From Agrococcus sp. KRD186 (GTDB lineage: Bacteria > Actinomycetota > Actinomycetes > Actinomycetales > Microbacteriaceae), in contig NZ_JABFAP010000001.1 of NCBI RefSeq assembly GCF_017168255.1, forward strand, positions 2,115,747 through 2,179,746: 64,000 nt of DNA, read 5' to 3'. The position numbers and the translations under genes were made by a program. Shown here one piece after another: positions 33,925 through 43,052 of the stretch. Each line of letters begins with the position of its first letter. The first letter of the stretch is position 1. The notes under the pieces are model-generated. The model did not search any database. It was given only the letters and a program-made list of their open reading frames with translations, and was not told where the DNA came from.

Positions 33925-35346
33925 TCACCCCAGGTTGGGCGTGGCCTCTGCACCGGTCAGCTCGAGCGGCAGGGAGCGCGAGGTGTCACCGACCTGCACA
34001 TCGAGCGATGCCGCTACGCCCGCGCTCCACGCCGCCGGCGCATCCACCGCGATCCGCACGGGCGTGCCGCGCCAGTGCAGCAGGCGCACGGCCGTCATCG
34101 TCTCGAGCGCGATCGGTTCGCTCCACGGCAGGTCGTACCAGCCCACCACCGCGCCTGACGACAGCACGGGCAGCCGCTGCAGATTGGTCGCGATGCTGTC
34201 GACCAGCGCGGCCGTCGCCGCTCCGCGGTCGACACCGGGCGCGATGCCGAGCAGGGCGACGTGGATGCGCACGGAGGTGCCGTCGATCGTGCGCGTCGCT
34301 CCGGCGAGCACGGTGCGGCCATGGGCGATCAGACTGCCGGTCTTGCCGCTGTCGATCCCTGCGGCGCCGAGCGCCTCGTTGGAGTTCTCGACCCTGCCCA
34401 CGCGCGGGAGCGTGGTCGCCTCCATCCCGGTGACCTCGAGCAGCGTCGGCTCGTCATCGACCGCATCCATGACCTCGAGCAGGTCGGCGGCGGTCGCGAC
34501 GCCCCGGGCGCTCAGGCCGCTCGCATCGGCGACCTCGATGCCGTCGAGTCCTCGCGCGTCGAGCCACCGCTCCGCGGCCGCGAGATAGCCGTCGTGGCTG
34601 CCGAACGCCCAGTCCGCGAGCGTCATCGTCGCGTTCGACGCGCTCATCAGCATCGCCGCCTCCAGCAGCTGCCGCTGCGACAGCACGTCGCCGGCCTGCA
34701 CGGGCAGCACGCTGGCGCGCTCACGGCGCCCGTCGGCGAGGTGCCGCAGGTCGTCGTCGTCGAGCGTGATCGCCGGCCCCTGTTCGCCCTGGGCCAGCGG
34801 GCGCTCCTCCAGCAGCACGAGCGCGAACACCAGCTTCGCGATGCTGGCCATCGGCAGGGCACCCGCGTCACCGGTGGTGCCGGCGGCACCTTCGACACCG
34901 TCGACATCGAAGGCCGCGGCGCGGACGCCCTCCGGCCACTCCACACGCGCGGTGCCGACATCGGGCGCGACCTCGGCGGTGTGCAGCGCGGCCGACGGCA
35001 TGGGCGCGCCGCCAGCGGCGGCGATGCCGCTGGCATCGGCGCCGTCGGCTGCATCGGTGCCGTCGGTGTCGACGGCGTCGGAGCTGTGCTGCGACAGCAA
35101 TGGCGCCACATCGTCGGCGAACATCGAACCGGCGAGCGGTGCGATCGCGACCGCCGCGGCGGTCAGGCCACCGGCCAGCAGCCGTGCGGCTCGCAGACGC
35201 GCGGCGCGGCGCGCGACGAGGGCGGGGCGCCCCAGAGGGCGTCTGGGTTCGTCGGGAAGATGGATCGAGGTGCTCCTTGCGGCAGCCCTCCACGGCGGAG
35301 GGCACAGAGCCGACGGCGCGTCGGCGGGATCAAGCGCGCTCCGCAT
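33925..35346 (-). CDS. D-alanyl-D-alanine carboxypeptidase (peptidase S11, penicillin-binding)
   Basis: This enzyme trims the terminal D-Ala of peptidoglycan stem peptides outside the membrane. The protein has about 473 residues, with one N-terminal transmembrane anchor (LLAGGLTAAAVAIAPLAGS). The active site has SxxK (Ser168-Ile-Ala-Lys171), SxN (SASN) and KTG (IDSGKTGS). The C-terminal beta domain is followed by a short tail. The start MRSALDPADAPS gives a plausible cytosolic N terminus; the frame is open further upstream, but that part is not conserved-looking. Confidence 0.85.
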   Translation of the reverse strand: MRSALDPADAPSALCPPPWRAAARSTSIHLPDEPRRPLGRPALVARRAARLRAARLLAGGLTAAAVAIAPLAGSMFADDVAPLLSQHSSDAVDTDGTDAADGADASGIAAAGGAPMPSAALHTAEVAPDVGTARVEWPEGVRAAAFDVDGVEGAAGTTGDAGALPMASIAKLVFALVLLEERPLAQGEQGPAITLDDDDLRHLADGRRERASVLPVQAGDVLSQRQLLEAAMLMSASNATMTLADWAFGSHDGYLAAAERWLDARGLDGIEVADASGLSARGVATAADLLEVMDAVDDEPTLLEVTGMEATTLPRVGRVENSNEALGAAGIDSGKTGSLIAHGRTVLAGATRTIDGTSVRIHVALLGIAPGVDRGAATAALVDSIATNLQRLPVLSSGAVVGWYDLPWSEPIALETMTAVRLLHWRGTPVRIAVDAPAAWSAGVAASLDVQVGDTSRSLPLELTGAEATPNLG

Positions 35347-35480
35347 CGAGCTGCTCGGCAGACCTCGGTGCGCGTGACAGGCGCGACCCAGGGTGCAACG
35401 CCGCCGGGCGCGTGGTATTCCCGCCGCTGTCCATGTCTTACTGCAATCGAGAGCCCCAAGCATCCGGCAGAATCGTCTGC

Positions 35481-36083
35481 ATGCCTGCGACCGACGAGCC
35501 CCTCGCGCGCGTCGTGCTCATCGGCGGCGCCTCCGGCTCCGGCAAGTCGCGCATCGCCGAGCGCTCGGGACTGCCGCTGCTGCGGCTCGACGACTTCTAC
35601 CGCGAGCACGACGATCCGGCGCTGCCGCAGCTCGAGTCGGGCGAGGTCGACTGGGATCACCCGGGCTCCTGGCACCTCGACCGGGCGGCCGACGCGCTCG
35701 AGGAGCTCGCCCGCACCGGCCGCACGACCGCACCGATCTACGACATCTCGCGCAGCGCATCCGTCGGCACCCGCGAGATCACGCTCGACGGCGCGCACCT
35801 GTTCGTGGCGGAGGGCATCTTCGTCGCCGAGGTGATCGCCGAGGCGCGACGCCGCGGCATCCTCGCCGACGCGCTCTGCGTGCACCGCTCGCGCTGGGTG
35901 ACGATGGGGCTGCGCCTCGCCCGCGACCTGCGCGAGCACCGCAAGTCCCCCGCCTTCCTCGTCAAGCGGGGCCTGCTGCTCGCCCGGCGCGAGCCCGCCA
36001 TCGTGGGCGCGCTGACGGATGCGGGGTGCCGGCCCGTGCGCGTGCGCGCTGCCGCGCGCATGCTCGCCTCCCGGTCGCGGTAG
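35481..36083 (+). CDS. P-loop kinase of the uridine kinase superfamily
   Basis: This 200-residue protein begins after a 17-base leader at MPATDEPLARVV. The Walker A motif is GASGSGKS (about 15-22), followed by LDDFYREHDDPAL, as in uridine/phosphoribulokinase-like enzymes. DWDHPGSW and a late Arg-rich lid (RLARDLREHRKSPAFLVKRG) are visible. The phosphate acceptor is not known. It is convergent with the ABC permease gene. Confidence 0.85.
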   Translation: MPATDEPLARVVLIGGASGSGKSRIAERSGLPLLRLDDFYREHDDPALPQLESGEVDWDHPGSWHLDRAADALEELARTGRTTAPIYDISRSASVGTREITLDGAHLFVAEGIFVAEVIAEARRRGILADALCVHRSRWVTMGLRLARDLREHRKSPAFLVKRGLLLARREPAIVGALTDAGCRPVRVRAAARMLASRSR

Positions 36084-36112
36084 CACCCCCGCGGCCGGCT
36101 CCTCGCCAGCCA

Positions 36113-36210
36113 CGAGCACAACGCAAGCCCCGATCGAGGTTTCTGCAGAATCCGAGCTGGGGTGGCTCGATCTGCCGCAGAACGCGGTGCTTGGGCTTGC
36201 GTTGTGTTCG
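36113..36210. repeat. Long-looped 18-bp inverted repeat between convergent genes
   Basis: CGAGCACAACGCAAGCCC at 36113-36130 pairs with GGGCTTGCGTTGTGTTCG at 36193-36210 (17 of 18). Inside lies a second imperfect pair around TTTCTGCAGAA and CTGCCGCAGAA. The structure lies between two convergent genes. It may be a two-way terminator or a small repetitive element. Confidence 0.6.
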
Positions 36211-36242
36211 GGCGGCTACGCTGACGCGGCGCCACGCCACCG

Positions 36243-37535
36243 CTACTCGTAGCGCAGCGCCTCGATCGGGTGCTGGCGCGCCGCCCGGCGGGCGGGCAGC
36301 GTGCCGGCGAGAAACGCGATCGCCATCACCACCGAGATGATGACGGCCACCGAGAGCGGTTCGAAGCGCACGATCTCGAGCCCCGGCAGCTCGGCGAAGA
36401 GCCCCTCGGCCAGCAGCGGCGCCGCGATGAGCCCGGTGAGGATGGCGACACCCGCGCCGATGGCGCTGCCGAGGAAGCCGATGAACACCGCCTCCATCGA
36501 GAACAGCCCGAAGACCTTGCCCGAGCGCATCCCCATCGCCTTCATCAGGCCGATCTCGCGAGTGCGCTCCTGCACGCTCATCAGCAGCGTGTTGACGATG
36601 CCGAAGCCGGCAGCCAGCAGCGCGATCACCGCGAACGCGTTCAGGATGCCCGTGACCACGTCGATCACGGTCTTGAACGCGCCGATCTGGTCGGCCGTCG
36701 TCTGGCCCTGGAAGCCCGCCTCGAGCAGGTCGGCCTTGATCGCGGCGATCTGCTCGGGGGTCGACGCCGGGTCGATGGTCGCGTTGGTGGCGAGGTACAC
36801 GGGTGCGACGTCGCCGGTGATGCCGGTCTGCTGCGCCTCCTGCACCGCATCGGCGAGCGCCTGGTTGCCCTCGGCGCCGAGGCTCAGCAACCCCGGATTC
36901 GTGACCCCTGCGATGACCGCGCCGACCACGTGGTGCTCGCCCACCGCATCCGTCACCCCGAGGGTGACCGGCTGACCGATGGCGGCCTCAGCGTCGGTGA
37001 AGCCGAGCGCCTCGACGTAGTCGGCGGGCAGCTGCACCTGCCGCTCGGCGCGGTCGTCGACGGCCGCGCCTGCGGCCAGATCGGGGATGAACGCTCCGGA
37101 GGCGAGGTCGATCGGCAGCTCGTACTGCTGGGAGCCCGCCGCTGCTATGTAGTCCACCGGCAGCGAGACCATGGGCGAGACGCCGGTGATGCCCTCGACC
37201 TCGGCGATGCGCTCGAGGTCTGCCTCGTTCATGCCGCCCGCGGCCATGCCGGGAGGGCCGTCGATGCTCGCGCCGCCGGTGGCGCGCTCGGGGTCGTAGA
37301 CGGCGGGGCCGTCGGCGACCAGGCCGTCGGCGGGCGCGGGCGTGACCGCGAGCACGCCGGGCGCGCCGATCGCACCGACCTGGCTGTCGATGAAGCTCGC
37401 GACGCCGGCGCCGATCGCGCTCGTCATCGTGAGCGTGAACGCGCCGATGAAGATGGCGATCACGGTGAGCGAGGTGCGCAGCTTGCTGCGGAAGGTGTTC
37501 TGCACCGCCGAGGCGATGACGTCGCGGGTCTTCAT
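36243..37535 (-). CDS. ABC transporter permease (MacB/FtsX type)
   Basis: This 430-residue protein has a first helix at about 20-45, a large extracytoplasmic MacB-type domain (about 50-280), and three C-terminal helices. The FtsX core reads LLMSVQERTREIGLMKAMGM. The N-terminal sequence (SAVQNTFRSKLRTSLTVIAI) and the final PIEALRYE are standard for the family. It works with the ATPase encoded immediately upstream (overlap of 4 bp). Such pairs export peptides or lipids, or act in mechanotransmission. Substrate unknown. Confidence 0.92.
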   Translation of the reverse strand: MKTRDVIASAVQNTFRSKLRTSLTVIAIFIGAFTLTMTSAIGAGVASFIDSQVGAIGAPGVLAVTPAPADGLVADGPAVYDPERATGGASIDGPPGMAAGGMNEADLERIAEVEGITGVSPMVSLPVDYIAAAGSQQYELPIDLASGAFIPDLAAGAAVDDRAERQVQLPADYVEALGFTDAEAAIGQPVTLGVTDAVGEHHVVGAVIAGVTNPGLLSLGAEGNQALADAVQEAQQTGITGDVAPVYLATNATIDPASTPEQIAAIKADLLEAGFQGQTTADQIGAFKTVIDVVTGILNAFAVIALLAAGFGIVNTLLMSVQERTREIGLMKAMGMRSGKVFGLFSMEAVFIGFLGSAIGAGVAILTGLIAAPLLAEGLFAELPGLEIVRFEPLSVAVIISVVMAIAFLAGTLPARRAARQHPIEALRYE

Positions 37536-38275
37536 GCCGAGACCTCCTGAACAGCGCTCGCGACGGTGCGCGAGGGGGCGGATGCGGTGGGTTCGGGCGC
37601 GTCGACCTCGAGGCCGTCCCGCAGATGGATCTGCCGGTCGCAGCGGGCGGCGAGCTCCTCGTCGTGCGTGACGATCACGAGCGTGATGCCCTGCTCGCGG
37701 TTGAGGTCGAACAGGATGTCTTCGACCAGGCCACCGGTGACGGTGTCGAGGTTGCCCGTGGGCTCGTCGGCGAAGATCACGGTCGGGCTGTTCACGAGCG
37801 CGCGAGCGATGACCGCCCGCTGCTTCTGGCCGCCCGAGAGCGCCGTCGCCCTGTTCTTCGCCTTGTCGTCGAGCTCGAGCGCGCGCAGCGCCGCCATGCC
37901 GCGCTCGGTGCGCTCGCGGGCGCCGACGCCGGCGATCTTCAGCGGCAGCACGACGTTCTCGAGCACCGTGGCATCCGGCACCAGGAAGAACTGCTGGAAG
38001 ACGAAGCCGAAGTCGCGGTTGCGCAGCCGGTGGATGTCGGTCTGGCTCAGGCTCGCCGAGTCGACGCCCTCGATCGCCAGCGTGCCGGCGTCGGGGGCAT
38101 CCAGCAGCGCGAGGATGTGCATGAGGGTCGACTTGCCGGAGCCCGACTTGCCGATGATCGCGAGCGACTCGCCCCTGCGCACCTGCATCGACACCCCCTT
38201 GAGCGCGTCGAAGCGGCCGTCGCCGCGGCCGTAGGACTTCTGGATGGCGGATGCGTCCAGGACGAGATCGGGCAT
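37532..38275 (-). CDS. ABC transporter ATP-binding protein (MacB/LolD type)
   Basis: This 247-residue ATPase starts at MPDLVLDASAIQKSYG; an open frame extends upstream but lacks family similarity. Walker A is GKSGSGKST, the Q-loop lies in VFQQFFLVPDATV, the signature is LSGGQKQRAVIARAL and Walker B is VIFADEPTGNLD, with the H-loop in VTHDEELA. It energises the permease that follows. The pair forms its own operon, divergent from hsp20. Confidence 0.94.
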   Translation of the reverse strand: MPDLVLDASAIQKSYGRGDGRFDALKGVSMQVRRGESLAIIGKSGSGKSTLMHILALLDAPDAGTLAIEGVDSASLSQTDIHRLRNRDFGFVFQQFFLVPDATVLENVVLPLKIAGVGARERTERGMAALRALELDDKAKNRATALSGGQKQRAVIARALVNSPTVIFADEPTGNLDTVTGGLVEDILFDLNREQGITLVIVTHDEELAARCDRQIHLRDGLEVDAPEPTASAPSRTVASAVQEVSA

Positions 38276-38422
38276 GGTGGCTCCATGAGGGGTCGGGCTG
38301 CGATGCGCGACCGAAGCCGCAGCAGCGATTCGAGCCTGCCCCGGCGATGGCGGGTCGGACAGGGGGCTGACCCTACGGTTCTCCCCCGGCTGCCCGACGC
38401 TCAGAATCCTGTCAGCAGATTT

Positions 38423-38449
38423 TTGGCACTCTCCAGGCAAGAGTGCCAA
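38423..38449. promoter_or_regulatory. CIRCE-like operator (HrcA) upstream of hsp20
   Basis: TTGGCACTC, nine bases, GAGTGCCAA is a perfect inverted repeat matching CIRCE (TTAGCACTC-N9-GAGTGCTAA) except for one symmetric base pair. It lies 92 bases before the hsp20 start. HrcA itself is not in the window. The spacing and arm length fit CIRCE rather than HAIR. Confidence 0.85.
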
Positions 38450-38541
38450 CAATGGAGGCGTCCCCGCGGTAGCCGCGGGGCTGCCACAGACACCGGGGCC
38501 GCCGCACGGGGCGGCGGCTCGCGAACGAGGAGGTGGTTGTC

Positions 38542-39024
38542 ATGGCACTGACCTTCGATCCCTTCCGCGAGATGGATCGCATGGCCGCACGCCTGCTGAC
38601 GAGCGGCGGCACGCAACGATCGGCGAGCTGGATGCCGATGGACCTCTACCGGTCCGGAGATCACTACGTCGTGAACGTCGACCTGCCGGGCGTGGATCCG
38701 GGCTCGATCGAGCTGGACGTCGACGCCAACACGCTCACGATCCAGGCCGAGCGCACCATCGGTGCCGCCGACGGCGCGCAGTGGCTCGCGCAGGAGCGAC
38801 CGGCCGGCCGCTACATCCGCCAGCTCGGGCTCGGCGCTGATGTCGACCTCGAGCGCATCCAGGCGAACTACGAGCACGGCGTGCTGATGCTCACGATCCC
38901 GATCGCCGAGCGCGCGAAGCCGCGCAGGATCACGGTCGAGCAGCGCGGCCGGCAGACCTCGATCGACGCCGGCTCCGGCTCCGAGGCCGGCGCGACAGCG
39001 GCAGCGGTCGCAGAGGGCACCTGA
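38542..39024 (+). CDS. Small heat-shock protein, Hsp20/alpha-crystallin family
   Basis: This 160-residue holdase chaperone binds unfolding proteins. The alpha-crystallin domain spans about 35-135: HYVVNVDLPGVDPGSIEL at the start, ERPAGRYIRQLGL in the middle and YEHGVLMLTIPIAERAKPR at the end. A short N-terminal arm (MALTFDPFREMDRMAARLL) and an Ala/Gly-rich tail flank it. GAGGAGG precedes the ATG by 7 bases. The CIRCE-like repeat upstream implies HrcA repression. Confidence 0.95.
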   Translation: MALTFDPFREMDRMAARLLTSGGTQRSASWMPMDLYRSGDHYVVNVDLPGVDPGSIELDVDANTLTIQAERTIGAADGAQWLAQERPAGRYIRQLGLGADVDLERIQANYEHGVLMLTIPIAERAKPRRITVEQRGRQTSIDAGSGSEAGATAAAVAEGT

Positions 39025-39088
39025 GCCGGCCTGCACGGCGCCCCGTCGGGCTGCGCTCCCCCGCGGCCCGACGGGGCGCCGCCGCGCG

Positions 39089-39696
39089 TCAGCCCTGCTC
39101 GACCAGCCGCTCCTTGCCGTCGACCACCTCGAAGGCCGCGGTGCGGAACGGGGCCGGAATGAGCGTCATCGCGACGCACCCGTTCGTGGCGACCCGCGCA
39201 TCCGTCACGTCGAACCCGGTCGGGCTCGCCTGCTCGAAGACGCGCTTGCCCGAGCCGATCGCGGCCGGCACCACGATCAGCCGTGCACCTGCAGCTCGCC
39301 CTCGCCCTCGTCCTTCAGGCTGCGGATGCGTGCAGGCACGTCGTCGGCGACGACCGACGTCGTCGACGCCCACGGTCCGTCGCCCGCCATCGGCCCCGAG
39401 CCGCCCATCGTGGTCGAGACGACGTGCTTCGGCGCCGCGTTGAGCCTGGCGGCGACGCGGTCATCAGGGTCGGTGACCTGCGACCAGTAGTCGGCCATCA
39501 TGTCGTAGGTCGTGCGGCCGAACAGCAGCGCCGTGGTGCCGCCGAACCACCCGTCGACGGTCTTGGCGACCACGTCGTCGAAAATCGTGGCGCCCCAGCC
39601 GCCCCAGCGGAAGCCGCCGGTCGTGTCCTCCTCGGCGCCGCCAGGGCCCTGCATGACGCCGTCGAGGGTCATGAACTCGTGCGCGACCAGTCGCAT
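39089..39696 (-). pseudogene. Dihydrofolate reductase-like (RibD C-terminal family) pseudogene
   Basis: The first frame (MRLVAHEFMTLDGVMQGPGG to LKDEGEGELQVHG) ends at a stop. A second frame continues with LIVVPAAIGSGKRVFEQASP and VDGKERLVEQG to 39089. Intact relatives have about 20 residues between QVHG and the LIVxP strand, so a short out-of-frame deletion at about 39275-39285 joined the two parts. GGTTALLFGRTTYDMMADYW marks the family. No function is expected. Confidence 0.8.
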
Positions 39697-39730
39697 CGCT
39701 CCTCCTCCGTCTCGTGGAAGCGTGCTCCCG

Positions 39731-40336
39731 TCAGCCGTCCGCCGCAAGGGGCGGGCCGACGCGTCGCGCCTCGCGGCGCGCGATCGCGAGCCACGTGCGC
39801 GGTCCGGCGAGCCAGCCGATCAGCGCCGAGAGCGCGATCGAGGCCACCACCCAGACCGAGGCAATGATCCAGAAGCCGACCACGCCGGTCAGCAGCACGA
39901 GCAGTCCGAGCAGCCAGCTCGACAGGGTCGAGAGCACGGCCTGCAGGCCGGTGCCGATCGCTGCGCCGCGCACGGTGACGGCGGTCGCGCCGACCACACC
40001 GGCCGTCCGCATCCGCCGCACGCTCAGCCAGCAGCCGAGCGCGATCGCGGCGACCGCGAGCAGCACCAGCCCGAGCACGAGCGGCACCAGCCAGCCGGGA
40101 TCGAGCTGCTCGATCCACGCGATGACGCCGCGCCCCCACTCGACGTCGTCGAAGAGATCGATGATCACCGAGCGGATGACCGCCAGCACGAGGGCGGCCA
40201 CCAGCAGGCCCCACACCAGTCCCGCGCCCGCGGCGACCAGCGAGAGGCCGATGGCGCCCGCCGACGTCACGGCGGCGCGCTGCCTCGCGTCGAGCGGATC
40301 GGTCGGCTTGGGCCGGCGGGCGCCTCGCGGACTCAT
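39731..40336 (-). CDS. Membrane protein, third gene of the trio after hspR
   Basis: This 201-residue protein has a basic N terminus followed by four hydrophobic segments (from AGAIGLSLVAAGAGLVWGLL to VVGFWIIASVWVVASIALSA). Its second half resembles the 41698-42576 product: a helix, Arg-rich turn, helix pair and helix in the same order. It overlaps the preceding gene by four bases. No known domain was recognised. Confidence 0.75.
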   Translation of the reverse strand: MSPRGARRPKPTDPLDARQRAAVTSAGAIGLSLVAAGAGLVWGLLVAALVLAVIRSVIIDLFDDVEWGRGVIAWIEQLDPGWLVPLVLGLVLLAVAAIALGCWLSVRRMRTAGVVGATAVTVRGAAIGTGLQAVLSTLSSWLLGLLVLLTGVVGFWIIASVWVVASIALSALIGWLAGPRTWLAIARREARRVGPPLAADG

Positions 40337-41688
40337 CGCGGGTCGCGGCCCCACGGGTCTGCGCTCGAGGGCTCGCCGCGCAGCTGCACCGCGGTGAGCT
40401 CTGCCTCGTCGCGAGCGCGGGCCGCCGCCTCCTCGGCCTCGGCGACCGCCCGGTAGTCGACGCGCGGCCGCGCCTGCGAGAGGAACAGCCAGCCGAACAG
40501 CAGGCCGACGCCGCCGGTGAGCAGCACGGCGAGGCCCAGCTCCCAGAACAGCACCTCCCACATGGTGCCGGTCGTGAGCGAGGCGTCGGCGCCCGTCAGC
40601 ACCACGATGAAGCCGCCGATGAGCGCGAAGGGCCACACCACCATGCCGATCAGCCCGGTGGTAGCAGTCGTGCACAGCCACGCCAGCCAGGCGGAGCGGT
40701 GCGGCTTCGCGAGCCCGGCCGATCGTGCCCACAGGGCGTGCAGCAGCCAGCCGGCGGCGAGCAGTCCGCCGCCGACGAGCGCGCCGATGACGGCGGTCGC
40801 CCACACGCGGTCGGGCATCGTCCAGCGGGCGATCACCGAGGTGAACGAGTCGGCCTCGAAGTCGCTCATCGAGTCGCCGGAGACGTGGAGCAGGAAGGCG
40901 AAGGTGACGATGAGCGTGAAGGCGGTCAGCAGGTGGGTCGCGAGCGCCATCAGTGTCTGGCCGAGCCACGAGCTCAGCAGCGCCGCCGAGCGCTGCCGCC
41001 TGCTCCAAGCCACGCGCGGCGGAAGCATCGGGGCATACGAGCCGGGTGCATAGGCCACCGGCTGCATGTACGGGTAGGGGCCGGATGCGTAGGCTGGCGC
41101 CGCGCCGGCCGGGTACGCGACGATCGGACTCGTGCCGACAGTGCCGGGGTAGGGCAATCCGGGGTACAGCTGCTCGTAGATCGCCCTGGGCTGCGCCGGT
41201 GCCGCACCCGGCGCCGGACCGTAGGGGGCGACCGCGGAGGGGTTCGCCGCATACGGCGCCGGGCGCGGTGGAGGACCCGGGTACGGCCCCATCGGCTGCA
41301 CGTGCTGCCTGTGGGCCGCCGGCTGCTGCCAGCCGGTCGGCACGAGGCGCTGCGGCATCGACTCGGCCACCGCCGGCATGAGGCCCGGCGGCATGAGCTG
41401 TCCCGGCATGCCGGCGCCGGGATTCGCGACCGCCTGCTCGTGCTCCTGCCCGCCCAGCCCGAGCCGGGCGCGCCGGGCGCGAGCGCGATCCTGCGCGCGG
41501 TTCTCGATCGCCGTGGTCGGCACGAGCGCGTCGGCGCGCGGTGCGGAAGGCGCCGGCATCCGCTTGGCGCGCCCGGCGGCTGCGGCGCGGGCGGCGGCAT
41601 CCGCGGGCACCGGTGAGTCCGCTCCGGGTGGTGGCGGCGCGCCACCGACGGCCGCGCTCGGGTCGCCGGATTCGGGTCGCTCAGCCAC
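40333..41688 (-). CDS. Proline-rich membrane protein, second gene of the trio
   Basis: This 451-residue protein has a long disordered N-terminal half rich in Pro, Ala, Gly and Tyr (about 1-225, for example PMGPYPGPPPRPAPY). About five transmembrane segments follow (about 245-425), beginning LMALATHLLTAFTLIVTFAF. A short cytosolic tail ends it. It starts nine bases after the first trio gene and overlaps the third. Function is unknown. The Pro/Tyr-rich domain suggests protein-protein contacts. Confidence 0.75.
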   Translation of the reverse strand: MAERPESGDPSAAVGGAPPPPGADSPVPADAAARAAAAGRAKRMPAPSAPRADALVPTTAIENRAQDRARARRARLGLGGQEHEQAVANPGAGMPGQLMPPGLMPAVAESMPQRLVPTGWQQPAAHRQHVQPMGPYPGPPPRPAPYAANPSAVAPYGPAPGAAPAQPRAIYEQLYPGLPYPGTVGTSPIVAYPAGAAPAYASGPYPYMQPVAYAPGSYAPMLPPRVAWSRRQRSAALLSSWLGQTLMALATHLLTAFTLIVTFAFLLHVSGDSMSDFEADSFTSVIARWTMPDRVWATAVIGALVGGGLLAAGWLLHALWARSAGLAKPHRSAWLAWLCTTATTGLIGMVVWPFALIGGFIVVLTGADASLTTGTMWEVLFWELGLAVLLTGGVGLLFGWLFLSQARPRVDYRAVAEAEEAAARARDEAELTAVQLRGEPSSADPWGRDPR

Positions 41689-41697
41689 GGTGCCGGA

Positions 41698-42576
41698 TCA
41701 GCCCTTCGCGCCCGCTGGTGCCGTCGCGCTGCCCGGCGCGCCGGTCACGACCGTCGCCCGGAAGACCGAGCCCATCCAGAGCCACACGAGCACACCCACG
41801 ATGACCGCGATCACCACCGAGGCGACCAGGAACAGCAGCAGCGCGAACAGCGCGTTCGCGATCACCGCCGAGATGCCGCCGTCGCCGAGCTGGAACACCA
41901 GGCCCGCGAGCGCCCCCGCGCCTGCCTGCAGGATCGCCGACAGCCCCAGCGCCATCGGCACGGCCGTGAGCGTCACCAGCACCGGGTGGAAGACCCCGTG
42001 CGCCCGCAGCACCAGCCACGACAGCACGAAGCCGCCCAGCAGCAGCACGGCACCGATCACGATCAGCCAGAACGACACGTTGCCGAACGAGGTGGGGTCG
42101 ACCTGCGTGATCGACCGGTCCAGCTCGCGCACCTGCGCCTCGCTCGCGAACAGCGCCGCGACGGCCATGATCACCGACTTGAACACCGTCGTGGCGTACC
42201 AGGCGCCGATCGGCACGGCCAGCGTGATGAGCCCGAGCGTCACCAGCGGCAGCCCGAGCGCACCGGCGATCATCACGCCGCGGCGCTCGCGCTTGCCGAG
42301 CCCGGGTCGATGCACCTGCACCGTCTCGATCTGCACGTCACCATGACGGATGCGCTCGGCCGCGTCCGCGTCGCCGAGCGGCCTGGTCGCGACCGCGGTG
42401 GGCGCATCGTCGCGCGGGGCCGCCGCCACAGGTGCCGACTCGGGCTCGAGCTCTGCGGCAGGCATCGGTTCGCGCGCGGTCGAGCGCCGCAGCCTCGTCT
42501 CGCCGTCGTCGGTCGGCAGCGGGATGGGCGCGGAGTCGTCGCGCCGCACGGGGCGCGGCTTCGGGGTCTGTTCCAC
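41698..42576 (-). CDS. Membrane protein, first gene of the trio after hspR
   Basis: This protein of about 292 residues begins at GTG (VEQTPKPRPVRRDDS). It has a disordered acidic N-terminal third and about five transmembrane helices, starting GVMIAGALGLPLVTLGLITL and ending VVIAVIVGVLVWLWMGSVF. Its helix order and the segment WLVLRAHGVFHPVLVTLTAV resemble the 39731-40336 product, so the two are probably paralogues. Only 41 bases separate it from hspR, so it may be read from the dnaK promoter. Confidence 0.75.
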   Translation of the reverse strand: MEQTPKPRPVRRDDSAPIPLPTDDGETRLRRSTAREPMPAAELEPESAPVAAAPRDDAPTAVATRPLGDADAAERIRHGDVQIETVQVHRPGLGKRERRGVMIAGALGLPLVTLGLITLAVPIGAWYATTVFKSVIMAVAALFASEAQVRELDRSITQVDPTSFGNVSFWLIVIGAVLLLGGFVLSWLVLRAHGVFHPVLVTLTAVPMALGLSAILQAGAGALAGLVFQLGDGGISAVIANALFALLLFLVASVVIAVIVGVLVWLWMGSVFRATVVTGAPGSATAPAGAKG

Positions 42577-42617
42577 GCGCTCATCATGGCACCGGAGCCA
42601 GCGCGACGTCGGCGGGA

Positions 42618-43052
42618 TCAGTCGCGCCGGTGCGGGCGCCAGAGCACCACGGCGCCCGGCCTCGACGGGCGGGCGCCCGCGCGGATCGAGGTGATGCCCG
42701 CGTGCCCGGCCGCGAACACGCGCCGGCCCGACTGCTGCATCACCGCATCCGCCAGTGCACCCTCGAGCTCGCGAACGCGCTCGCGCAGCTCGCGGTTCTC
42801 GTCGCTCATGTCGAGGATGCGCCGGATGCCCTCGAGCGAGACGCCCTCGCCAGAGAGCAGCTGCACCTGCTTGAGCCGGCCGACGTCGCGCATCGAGTAG
42901 CGGCGGGTGTTGCCGGCGGTGCGGGCGGGCTCGACCAACCCCAGCCGGTCGTACTGGCGCAGCGTCTGCGCGTGCAGACCCGCCAGCTCGGCGGCCGCCG
43001 CGATCGAGAAGATCGGCGACGACTCGTCGAGTCCAGCGGGCTGCCCGAGCAT
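42618..43052 (-). CDS. hspR: Heat-shock repressor HspR (MerR family)
   Basis: HspR binds HAIR operators and, with DnaK as co-repressor, represses dnaK and clpB. This 144-residue protein has a MerR helix-turn-helix (IAAAAELAGLHAQTLRQYDR), then TRRYSMRDVGRLKQVQLL and a coiled-coil (ENRELRERVRELEGAL). The C terminus is basic. It overlaps the dnaJ stop. Perfect and imperfect HAIR sites in the same window (1572, 46843, 46872) are its expected targets. Confidence 0.95.
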   Translation of the reverse strand: MLGQPAGLDESSPIFSIAAAAELAGLHAQTLRQYDRLGLVEPARTAGNTRRYSMRDVGRLKQVQLLSGEGVSLEGIRRILDMSDENRELRERVRELEGALADAVMQQSGRRVFAAGHAGITSIRAGARPSRPGAVVLWRPHRRD

